Source: Actinomycetes bacterium (GTDB lineage: Bacteria; Actinomycetota; Humimicrobiia; Humimicrobiales; Humimicrobiaceae). From it: a DNA stretch of 10,251 nt. The DNA lies in assembly GCA_030603375.1 (NCBI GenBank), contig JAUVXY010000041.1, positions 1-10,251 of the forward strand. The letters run 5' to 3'. A program made the translations under genes and the position numbers. How positions within the stretch are numbered: the stretch's first letter is position 1; each line of letters starts with the position of its first letter. Below are positions 1 to 6,305 of this stretch, piece by piece. Under the pieces are notes generated by a model that was given only the letters and a program-made list of their open reading frames with translations, ran no database searches and was not told where the DNA came from.

Positions 1-833
1 ACATAAGCCGGGATAATGTAAATCCAATAACAGGAAAATTTCCTGAAGGAATAGAAGAAGCAGCAAGAACAATAGTTAGAAATTCAATCCTTTGCTTTGA
101 TTATGTTCAACGGGGAAAAGATAGAAAGGCAGTGAGCATTGGCGGCGGATTGCATCATGCAAAACCTGACTACGGAGAAGGTTTCTGTATATATAACGAT
201 GTTGTTGTTTCTGTGAAATACGCTATAGAGAAATATAATCTTAACAGAGTTTTGGTTGTTGATACTGATGCTCATGCAGGCAATGGGACAAGCGAGGCTT
301 TTTACTGCAGTCCAAAAGTTTTATTTATTGACTTGCACCAGAGAGGGATTTATCCGGGGACTGGTTTCATCGATGAAATTGGCTCTGGCAAAGGTAAGGG
401 ATTTAATATAAATTTTCCACTGGCAGCAGGGACAAGCGACATGGCATATGAATTAATATTTGATGAAGTGATTTTTCCTCTGGCAGAAGCATACAGACCA
501 GAAATTATTGTAAGATATGGTGGCTCTGATCCGTATCCTGGTGATAACATAACTGAGCTGGGATTGACTTTAGATGGCTTTAAAATGGTAGCCAGAAAAG
601 TTAGGAAGATGTCTGATATTTGTGATGGCAAAGCAGTTGATATGATTTGTTCCGGTTACAAACCTGATGCTCTGTCAAAGGTATGGCTGGCTTTAATAGC
701 AGGTTTAAGCGGCGTGGAGGTCAATTTAGAAGATAAAACAAGTGTTGACAGATCTGAAATGCTTGGTGAAACCAGAAATTTAATAAAGAGAGTAAAAGAA
801 AATTTAAAACCATACTGGAAAATATTTAGTTGA
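1..833 (+). CDS. Histone deacetylase-family (arginase/deacetylase fold) amidohydrolase, 5' partial
   Basis: The frame is open from base 3 to the TGA at 831-833, giving about 276 visible residues; the true start lies left of the window. Family members are zinc hydrolases that remove acetyl groups from lysines, polyamines or small amides. The active-site set is complete: the HH pair in GGGLHH (bases 153-158), the D-x-D-x-H zinc motif in VDTDAHAGNGT (D at 267-269, H at 273-275), the third zinc aspartate in GGSDPYPGD (528-530), and the transition-state tyrosine in CSGY (657-659). HAGNG replaces the more usual HHGNG, and CSGY replaces GGGY. The GTG at 132 is an internal codon, since the upstream sequence continues the family pattern. 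It resembles AcuC/acetylpolyamine amidohydrolase-type bacterial proteins, but the substrate cannot be read from sequence. It converges on the epimerase gene with 20 bases between stops and no clear terminator hairpin. The family call is firm; the substrate is unknown. Confidence 0.9.
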   Translation, partial: ISRDNVNPITGKFPEGIEEAARTIVRNSILCFDYVQRGKDRKAVSIGGGLHHAKPDYGEGFCIYNDVVVSVKYAIEKYNLNRVLVVDTDAHAGNGTSEAFYCSPKVLFIDLHQRGIYPGTGFIDEIGSGKGKGFNINFPLAAGTSDMAYELIFDEVIFPLAEAYRPEIIVRYGGSDPYPGDNITELGLTLDGFKMVARKVRKMSDICDGKAVDMICSGYKPDALSKVWLALIAGLSGVEVNLEDKTSVDRSEMLGETRNLIKRVKENLKPYWKIFS

Positions 834-853
834 ACCGAACAAAGAACTCCCTT

Positions 854-1708
854 TTACAATTTATTCTCAATATCTTTTAAATTCTTTAAGCCCTTTACTG
901 CAAGCTCTTCACCAGTTTTAGCAAACTTTCTCCAGATTGCACATAATTTATTTAATTCTTCAAAGCTGGGATCAAATGATTCAATAACCAACGGGCCAGT
1001 ATAATTTATTTCTTTAAGCGCAGTAAAGAATTCTTTCCAGGGGACAAGTCCTGTGCCCGGTATGCCCCTATTTGATTCACACACATGCACATAACCGAGG
1101 TACTCTTTTCCGCACGTTTTTACAGCACCTTCAAAACTTAACTCTTCCCTTATCATGTGAAAACAGTCCAGATGTACTTTTACGTTGCCAGTCCCAACAT
1201 CTTTACAGTATGCTACTGCATCATCTGCTATATTTAAAAAGTGAGTTTCAAATCTGTTTACTGCCTCTACTGCAATAATCATATCACTCTTGTCTTTGGC
1301 ATACAGGGCTACTTCTCTCATAGCTTCTACTGACCACTTCCATTCATCCATTGTCCTGGGCTTTCCAGTAAAGTATCCCCAGGCCGCATAGTTTACTCCG
1401 CCCAGTATTTTTGAGCCAATAGCTACGTTTATATCAACTAGTTTTTTTAATGAATCTATGCCTTTAGATCTTATGCCTGGATCCGGGCTAATTAAATTTG
1501 TATCTTTATTTAATGTAGTAGAAGTAACTACTTCAATCCCTGTTTTTTTTACCTCATCCCTTACTAGTTTTGTTGGAAACACTTCAGGATGCGCTATGGC
1601 AATATCAAGTACTTCAAAACCTAGTTTTTTTGCCTTAGCTATAAGATGCAGGTCTTTTTCTGTAAAATTCTCTGCCCATATAAATGTATCTACGCCAAAT
1701 TTAAACAT
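854..1708 (-). CDS. Sugar isomerase/epimerase, TIM barrel, D-tagatose/D-psicose 3-epimerase-like
   Basis: A 284-residue protein of the xylose-isomerase-like TIM-barrel family. It fits the ketose 3-epimerase group, which inverts C3 of free ketoses using a divalent metal and two glutamates. The diagnostic residues are present in order: E148 and NRFE 151-154 in VEAVNRFET, D181 in HLDCFHM, H208 in GYVHVCESNRG with R214 close behind, and E243 in LVIESF. These match the E-D-H-E metal/catalytic set of D-tagatose and D-psicose 3-epimerases, and the length is normal. The ATG at 1708 has a good upstream site (GAGGGGAGAAGTT). It is the last gene of the dhaK-dhaL operon, 33 bases after dhaL, which suggests it feeds a ketose to that kinase or reshapes its product. 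A related role as a tetrulose- or hexulose-phosphate isomerase cannot be excluded. The fold and active site are sure; the sugar is not. Confidence 0.87.
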   Translation of the reverse strand: MFKFGVDTFIWAENFTEKDLHLIAKAKKLGFEVLDIAIAHPEVFPTKLVRDEVKKTGIEVVTSTTLNKDTNLISPDPGIRSKGIDSLKKLVDINVAIGSKILGGVNYAAWGYFTGKPRTMDEWKWSVEAMREVALYAKDKSDMIIAVEAVNRFETHFLNIADDAVAYCKDVGTGNVKVHLDCFHMIREELSFEGAVKTCGKEYLGYVHVCESNRGIPGTGLVPWKEFFTALKEINYTGPLVIESFDPSFEELNKLCAIWRKFAKTGEELAVKGLKNLKDIENKL

Positions 1709-1741
1709 AAACTTCTCCCCTCATAAATGTATAGAAAAATT

Positions 1742-2392
1742 TTAATTGTCTTGCTGATCCATTATAGATTTTAGTGAATTATAAAATGACTCCAGTATTA
1801 GATAGCTTGATGCAGCTCCAACATCTATATGCCCCTTGCTTCTTTCAAGCAGCCTGGAAGACCTTCCTACTTTGCTTATCATATCCCTGGTTGATTCCAT
1901 GCCTTCTTTTGCCTTTGCCAGAGCTTCCCTAAAAGAATCAACTGTTTCATTGCCTTCTGATTGCCTCCTGTACTCAACTACAAATGGCTCCAAAGTATCC
2001 ACCATGGTTTTATCACCCACCCTGGCACCTCCCAAAGATTTAACTGATTCAAGAAGTGATGAAAATAAAGTATATATGTCATTTTTATAAATAGTATTTT
2101 TACCTTTTAGTGCCACACCAGCTTTTATCAGTCCTCCTCCATACAGTGGGCCCATGGCTCCGCCAATTTCGTTAAGGAGTACTTTTCCGGATAAGATTAA
2201 AGTTTCACCTATATCTAAAATATCAGCTTCAGATAATTTTTCTTTTATCCTTTTAAATCCTTTGGCCATATTTATCCCATGGTCCCCATCACCTATCTCT
2301 GTATCAAGCTCTGTGAGATAATCCAGATTATCTTCTATAGTGCCTGCTATATTTATAATAATGTTTGTAAAATTAATTGCATCAATTTTCAT
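1742..2392 (-). CDS. dhaL: Dihydroxyacetone kinase ADP/ATP-binding subunit DhaL
   Basis: A 216-residue all-helical nucleotide-binding subunit of dihydroxyacetone kinase. It binds two magnesium ions and the nucleotide and passes the phosphate to the substrate held covalently by DhaK. The metal-binding aspartates are visible as D30, D35 and D37 in LDTEIGDGDHG, followed by the nucleotide-site loops GGAMGPLYGGG (77-87) and GGARVGDKTMVDTLEP (121-136), and the late GHIDVGAASS motif (187-196). The frame is open further upstream (to 2449), but the ATG at 2392 is chosen because it has a GAGAGGGG site, begins 10 bases after the dhaK stop and gives the family's usual length. No dhaM (the PTS donor subunit of the PEP-dependent system) lies nearby, so the phosphate donor could be free ATP or a distant DhaM. 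The substrate may be dihydroxyacetone or a related short ketose, given the neighbouring epimerase. Confidence 0.92.
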   Translation of the reverse strand: MKIDAINFTNIIINIAGTIEDNLDYLTELDTEIGDGDHGINMAKGFKRIKEKLSEADILDIGETLILSGKVLLNEIGGAMGPLYGGGLIKAGVALKGKNTIYKNDIYTLFSSLLESVKSLGGARVGDKTMVDTLEPFVVEYRRQSEGNETVDSFREALAKAKEGMESTRDMISKVGRSSRLLERSKGHIDVGAASSYLILESFYNSLKSIMDQQDN

Positions 2393-2402
2393 ATGTCCCC
2401 TC

Positions 2403-3410
2403 TCAGGTAAGATCAAATTGTTTAAATAATGGAGCATCTGCTTTGGCAAGGATAAGTTTCTCTAAGCTATCGTTTAGTTTTGTTAAAGTTATTGAAAATC
2501 CAGCCATCTCCAGTGAAGTAAAGTATTCTCCTACATAAGTAATAACTTTTTTTATTTTATAGTTATTTAATATCTCAGATATTTTCCTGTTTACAATATA
2601 TAACTCTTGAAGCGGGGTTGCCCCTAATCCATTGATCAGTATACTTACCCTATCCCCGGATTTAAAAGGCAGATCATCCAATATGGCATCCATAAGTTCA
2701 GTAGTAATTTTATCTGCACTTTTAATCTTTTCTTTTCTAATTCCAGGTTCACCGTGATGGCCAACTCCTATTTCTATCTCATCTTCTTCTAAATTAAAAC
2801 CTGGCTTGCCAGTTGCAGGTATTACAGGAGGATATGATCCTACGCCCATAGTTCTGGTATTATATACTGCTTGCTCTGATACTTCCTTTACCTGTGATAA
2901 ATTCATGCCGGACCATGCTGCTGCTCCGCCTACTTTCCACATCATAACTTCTCCGGCAATTGCTCTTCTGTTTTTTATATTTTCTTTAGGAGCTGACGCT
3001 ACATCATCATTCGCAATTACTTCTTCTACCTTGATCCCATCTGCTTCAGCTAAAGTTTTTGCCATCCTAAAGTTCATTATATCTCCAGAAAAGTTACCAT
3101 AAAGGTATATTACGCCTTTTCCCATATCAAGTTCTTTCGTTGCTTTATATATCCAATCTGCTGGAGGAGCCGAAAATATTTCTCCTACTGCTGCACCGTC
3201 ACACAATCCTTCCCCGATATATCCAATAAATGCTGGTTTGTGTCCGGAGCCGCCTCCGGTAATTACTGCTACTTTATTAAAAGAAGGATCCTTTTTCCTA
3301 ATAAGTACTCTTACGCCTTCTAGCTTTTTTACATATTCAGTATATGCTGCAAGGTATCCTTTTACCGATTCATCTACCACGCTGTTAGGGTCGTTTATGA
3401 ATTTTTTCAT
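2403..3410 (-). CDS. dhaK: Dihydroxyacetone kinase substrate-binding subunit DhaK
   Basis: A 335-residue substrate-binding subunit of the two-component dihydroxyacetone kinase. It holds the ketone as a hemiaminal on a histidine while DhaL supplies the phosphate. The N-terminal signature TGGGSGHKP (51-59) includes H57, and GNFSGD ends in D110; these correspond to the substrate-site His and Asp known in DhaK. The covalent-linkage histidine sits in GVGHHGEPG (215-223), most likely H219, with the residue before it also His where other members often have Ile. C-terminal landmarks are LINGLGATPLQEL (258-270) and the MAGFSITL segment. Length is normal. The ATG at 3410 has an AAGGAG site nine bases upstream. 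It is the first gene of the dhaK-dhaL-epimerase operon. Related kinases in other bacteria act on erythrulose or other ketoses instead of dihydroxyacetone, so the substrate stays open. Confidence 0.94.
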   Translation of the reverse strand: MKKFINDPNSVVDESVKGYLAAYTEYVKKLEGVRVLIRKKDPSFNKVAVITGGGSGHKPAFIGYIGEGLCDGAAVGEIFSAPPADWIYKATKELDMGKGVIYLYGNFSGDIMNFRMAKTLAEADGIKVEEVIANDDVASAPKENIKNRRAIAGEVMMWKVGGAAAWSGMNLSQVKEVSEQAVYNTRTMGVGSYPPVIPATGKPGFNLEEDEIEIGVGHHGEPGIRKEKIKSADKITTELMDAILDDLPFKSGDRVSILINGLGATPLQELYIVNRKISEILNNYKIKKVITYVGEYFTSLEMAGFSITLTKLNDSLEKLILAKADAPLFKQFDLT

Positions 3411-3443
3411 AATGTATTTCTCCTTAGATTATTTATACAAAAT

Positions 3444-3449
3444 ATTATA
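3444..3449 (-). promoter_or_regulatory. Candidate -10 box for the dhaK operon
   Basis: On the minus strand, TATAAT lies 34 bases upstream of the dhaK start codon, in an AT-rich stretch. No good -35 hexamer is found at 17 bases (the sequence there is A-rich), so this is a tentative sigma-A promoter or one that needs an activator. No operator repeat is obvious. Confidence 0.3.
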
Positions 3450-3515
3450 ATAACACGACTTATAATTTTTTTCATTCTGAGACTTTATGCAAAACAACTT
3501 TCCAACTACTATTGT

Positions 3516-3743
3516 TTGTTTTGTGTTAACCTGAATCTGGGCCATATTTCATTTGAAAAAACGCTCAAACTTCTTGGAGTAAATCCTTTTCATACTTCTC
3601 TTCGATTACATAGATTAAAAGGCAGATTATCCTCCCTCTACTCAGTATCTATTAATATTTCATATAGAATTTGTATTGATTTTATTATCGAAGAAGACAA
3701 AATAATATTAATAGATATTGGCAAACATGATCAAGTATACTAA
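3516..3743 (+). pseudogene. RelE/YafQ-family mRNA interferase toxin, N-terminally truncated, no antitoxin
   Basis: The last 60 or so residues match the type II toxin RelE/YafQ family pattern closely. NPFHTSLRLHRLKGRL (23-38) is followed by YSVSIN..YRI and a C-terminal LIDIGKHDQVY, whose His (H71) sits where YafQ-type toxins keep a catalytic histidine. Full-length relatives are usually 85-95 residues and begin with a beta strand and a basic helix. Here the sequence before FEKTLKLL (residue 13) does not resemble that, the only available start is a TTG at 3516, and there is no Shine-Dalgarno. No antitoxin gene is upstream, because that space is the divergent dhaK leader. I infer a 5'-deleted relic that is probably not expressed as an active toxin. 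A live short toxin with an unusual N-terminus is the less likely alternative. Confidence 0.72.
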
Positions 3744-3941
3744 AATTCAGTGGCTCCCAGGACTGGCCAATGCTAACAACAGATTAGATTATTCCTTCGT
3801 GAAAAATAAATGTTGCAATTATGTGGTAAGAGGTTTAATGTATTAAAGTTTGAATAAACAATAAAGGATATTTTTAAAAAAATAATAGCCGGAAATAGTC
3901 AATGCTATTATCCGACAGGAATAATTTGAGATTTAATAATT
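3744..3941 (+). other. typA upstream leader, no long ORF
   Basis: A 198-base AT-rich region between the toxin relic and typA. It contains a possible 15-codon reading frame (ATG at 3810, TAA at 3855-3857) without a convincing Shine-Dalgarno, and a TTGCAA (3813-3818) that could serve as a -35, although the matching -10 (TAATGT) is poor. Its 3' end holds the hairpin region listed separately. I see no tRNA, no recognised riboswitch and no mobile-element end here. Confidence 0.4.
3882..3914 (+). promoter_or_regulatory. Two overlapping alternative hairpins in the typA leader
   Basis: ATAATAGC (3882-3889) and GCTATTAT (3904-3911) form a perfect 8-bp stem with a 14-base loop. A competing stem uses CGGA-AATAG (3890-3898) with CTATT-A-TCCG (3905-3914), which is 9 bp with one bulged A and a loop of six. 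They share the 3' arm, so only one can form at a time. They lie 28-60 bases before the typA start. No U-tract follows either one, so a simple terminator is unlikely; control of translation or RNA stability is the likelier guess. Function is inferred only from the base pairing. Confidence 0.4.
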
Positions 3942-5750
3942 ATGGAAATTCGTAATATAGCAATTATTGCCCATGTTGATCATGGCAAGACTACCCTGGT
4001 AGATTCCCTGCTTCGTCAATCTAAAACAAAATTAAACAAGGAAGTTGCTTCAGTAGACTGTATAATGGACAGCAATGAACTTGAAAGGGAACGGGGTATT
4101 ACAATTTTTTCAAAAATTGCCTCGGTGATCTGGCACGACACAAAAATCAACATTATAGATACTCCGGGCCATGCTGATTTTGGCGGTGAGGTTGAAAGGG
4201 TTTTAGAAATGGCGGAAGGTTCGCTTCTGCTTGTGGATGCTCAGGAAGGACCTATGCCGCAGACACGTTTTGTTTTAAAAAAAGCCCTTGAACTTAATCA
4301 TAAAATTATTGTAGTCATCAATAAGATAGATAAACCAATTTCCAACATAAATAAAGTTTTAAATGATACTTTTGATCTTTTTATAGATCTTGGGGCTGAT
4401 GAAAAAACTGCAAATTTTCCGGTTCTCTATACGTCCTCAAAAATGGGTAAATCCGGTACAGAGCCCAATTTGCACCTGATGCAGGATATTGCGCCATTAT
4501 TTGATGAGATCATAAACTACATCCCTAAACCTGATGGAGATACAAATTTGCCTTTGCAGATGCTTGTGACTTCAATAAACTGGGATAATTACAAAGGCCG
4601 TATTGCAACAGGCCGGATCTATAACGGGAAAATTGATGCTGAGCAGGAAGTCATTAGAATAAACCGCGAAGGCCAGATGAATAAGTGTCATCTGACTTCA
4701 CTTATGACATTTCAGGGATTGGCACAGACTGAAATCAGAGAAGCATCAGCCGGAGAAATTGTTTCAATTGCAGGAATACCCGATATTACTATCGGCGAAA
4801 CAATAGCAGATATCAACACACCGATAGCCTTGCCATTGATTAAGATTGAAGAACCTACTGTCAAAATAAATTTTTCTGTCAACTCATCTCCTTTTGCAGG
4901 CAAGGAAGGCCAGTTTACGACTTCAAGACAAATAAGGGAAAGGCTCTACAGGGAACTTGAAAATGATGTAGCATTGAAAGTGGAAGACAACCCTTCAGGC
5001 GGATGGATTGTTTCCGGCAGGGGCGAATTTCATTTAGCTATTTTTATTGAAAGATTGCGTCGGGAAGGTTATGAACTGCAGGTTTCCCAGCCACAGGTTA
5101 TTACTAAAATCATAGAAGGCAAAAAATTCATACCGTATGAAGAAATTTTTATTTCAGTGCCGGAACAATATTCAGGTGCAGTAATCCAGAAATTGGGAAA
5201 TCGACATGGCCAAATGAAGAAAATGGAAACGAAAGAAGGAATTGTATACCTTGAATTTATAATACCGACATGTGGTTTATTTGGTTACAGACGGGAATTT
5301 ATGACTGATACCCGCGGGCTTGGTATAATGAATAGCCTTTTTTACCGTTATCTGGCAGACAAAGGTGAATGGAAAAAGCGTGAAAGAGGTTCACTGGTTG
5401 CATGCGAGAAAGGGACGACGCGATTATATGGCCTTACCAATATTCAGAACAGGGGTGAATTATTCTATGGTCCGGGTTCCAATGTATATAAGGGCCAGGT
5501 AGTCGGGCAAAATTCCCGAGAGAAAGATATATGGGTAAATGTCTGCAAGGAAAAGCAGCTGTCAAACATGCGTTCCAAGGGTGACGGCGGCATGGAACAT
5601 TTTAACGTTCCGAGGACTATTAACCTGGATAATGCTCTTGAATATATTGATGGCAGCGAACTTGTTGAAGTGACTCCAAAATCTGTCCGCATACGTAAAA
5701 TTGCTTTAAGCGAGCTTGAATCAAAAAGGAGCAGAAGAATCCTGGTATAA
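3942..5750 (+). CDS. typA: TypA/BipA translational GTPase
   Basis: A 602-residue, full-length member of the TypA/BipA family, an EF-G-like ribosome-binding GTPase linked to 50S assembly at low temperature and to stress responses. The GTPase motifs are intact: G1 AHVDHGKTT (10-18), the family marker MDSNELERERGITI (42-55) with G2, G3 DTPGHAD (73-79), G4 NKID (127-130) and a G5-like TSSK (164-167). Domain II has LQMLVTSINWDNYKGRIATGRI (205-226), and the family C-terminus is recognisable in ELVEVTPKSVRIRK. It starts MEIRNIAIIAHVDHGK, as expected, so the ATG at 3942 is right although the Shine-Dalgarno is weak (only GAG about a dozen bases away). Several normally conserved stretches are altered, e.g. 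VLYTSSKMGKSG, so it may be a divergent second copy. A tetracycline ribosomal-protection gene was considered, but the C-terminus is TypA-type. Its flanks are a toxin relic and a broken radC. Confidence 0.93.
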   Translation: MEIRNIAIIAHVDHGKTTLVDSLLRQSKTKLNKEVASVDCIMDSNELERERGITIFSKIASVIWHDTKINIIDTPGHADFGGEVERVLEMAEGSLLLVDAQEGPMPQTRFVLKKALELNHKIIVVINKIDKPISNINKVLNDTFDLFIDLGADEKTANFPVLYTSSKMGKSGTEPNLHLMQDIAPLFDEIINYIPKPDGDTNLPLQMLVTSINWDNYKGRIATGRIYNGKIDAEQEVIRINREGQMNKCHLTSLMTFQGLAQTEIREASAGEIVSIAGIPDITIGETIADINTPIALPLIKIEEPTVKINFSVNSSPFAGKEGQFTTSRQIRERLYRELENDVALKVEDNPSGGWIVSGRGEFHLAIFIERLRREGYELQVSQPQVITKIIEGKKFIPYEEIFISVPEQYSGAVIQKLGNRHGQMKKMETKEGIVYLEFIIPTCGLFGYRREFMTDTRGLGIMNSLFYRYLADKGEWKKRERGSLVACEKGTTRLYGLTNIQNRGELFYGPGSNVYKGQVVGQNSREKDIWVNVCKEKQLSNMRSKGDGGMEHFNVPRTINLDNALEYIDGSELVEVTPKSVRIRKIALSELESKRSRRILV

Positions 5751-5751
5751 T

Positions 5752-5974
5752 CCAGAGAAGGTCCGTGATCTCCGCTGGGGTGATTATGCAAAAATATCAC
5801 TGAAGCTGTAGAAGTCCTTATTGCTGAGTTAAACACCTCCCTCGGACAGATGATTGGTGAGGTGAGAGAATCCTGAGATATAAGTTCCTCTCTGATGATC
5901 CTATTCTTTGCATTCAATAGAATCACCTTGAACTGTTCTTTTTTAAGGTCTTTAAGCAGTAATAGATGAAGTAC
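5752..5974 (-). pseudogene. radC: RadC (JAB/MPN domain) fragment, truncated at both ends
   Basis: The minus-strand frame from an in-frame TAG at 5975-5977 reads LLKDLKKEQFKVILLNAKN, then PREVFNSAIR and VIFLHNHPSGD, the unmistakable core of the RadC JAMM metalloprotein-fold domain. The HxHPSGD metal site is present. The following S-x-x-D position is spoiled: after GPS the match stops exactly where the typA 3' end begins, and the frame then runs on as typA antisense to 5465. The N-terminal helix-hairpin-helix half and the C-terminal strand are both missing. About 70 of roughly 225 residues remain, with no good start codon (GTG at 5926 is an internal Val). I read this as a relic left by recombination that placed typA against it. 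RadC-like genes often travel on mobile elements. Confidence 0.85.
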
Positions 5975-5996
5975 CTAAATTAATGGAAATAAAACA

Positions 5997-6025
5997 GTAA
6001 TAGGCATTATAAAAATGCCTATTAC
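5997..6025 (-). terminator. Rho-independent terminator of the ABC exporter operon
   Basis: A perfect 12-bp inverted repeat, GTAATAGGCATT and AATGCCTATTAC, with a five-base loop. On the minus strand it is followed by TGTTTTATTT. It begins 20 bases after the stop of the small membrane protein gene, so it ends the leftward operon. On the plus strand the tail is poorer in T, but it may also stop typA transcripts. Confidence 0.85.
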
Positions 6026-6045
6026 CCGTTAATTATTCTTATTCA

Positions 6046-6252
6046 TCAGGCTCCGACAATGAATAAGACAATTCCTCCGGCAAGTGCAATACTTGCAAAG
6101 ACATAGCATACTATTGCTGCTGCATTATCGCTCATATTTTTATTAAACTTCTTCTTGACTAATCTAATTATTGCAGGCGGTTTTTTGATTGCGACATAAT
6201 ACACAAATGCTGCGTATAATATGCATGCTACTGCCCCAATTATATAACCCAT
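6046..6252 (-). CDS. Small two-helix membrane protein of unknown function
   Basis: A 68-residue hydrophobic protein with a very strong AGGAGGT site eight bases before its ATG and a TGA at 6046-6048. Two membrane helices are evident: about residues 2-22 (starting GYIIGAVACILYAAFVYYVA) and about 45-67 (AAIVCYVFASIALAGG, IVLFIVG). They are joined by a basic loop (KKPPAIIRLVKKKFNKNMSD), which predicts that the loop is cytoplasmic and both ends face outside. It is the last gene of the ABC exporter operon, 53 bases after the second permease and just before the terminator. I do not recognise a family. Its position suggests an accessory or stabilising subunit of the exporter, but that is inference. 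The coding case rests on the ribosome site, amphipathic layout and operon position. Confidence 0.75.
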   Translation of the reverse strand: MGYIIGAVACILYAAFVYYVAIKKPPAIIRLVKKKFNKNMSDNAAAIVCYVFASIALAGGIVLFIVGA

Positions 6253-6305
6253 TTACAGTAACCTCCTCTCCTTATATTCTATGTTTTTACATATACTTAT
6301 AACTA

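Noticed and set aside
834..853. Terminator between the converging deacetylase and epimerase genes
   Set aside because: Only 20 bases, with no stem of useful length.
2393..2449. Longer N-terminus for DhaL starting at 2449
   Set aside because: It would overlap dhaK by 47 bases, has no ribosome site at that start and adds residues not typical of DhaL; the ATG at 2392 has a good site.
3810..3857. 15-codon leader peptide ahead of typA
   Set aside because: Reading frame exists but has no clear Shine-Dalgarno and no amino-acid bias of an attenuator; kept only as a note in the leader entry.
3942..5750. Tetracycline ribosomal-protection (Tet(M)-like) resistance gene
   Set aside because: The GTPase domain is similar in kind, but the MDSNELERERGIT motif, 602-residue length and LVEVTPKSVRIRK C-terminus are those of TypA/BipA.
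5465..5751. Continuation of the RadC-like frame into typA as a 153-residue protein
   Set aside because: Past about 5752 the frame is just the antisense of typA and loses all RadC similarity.
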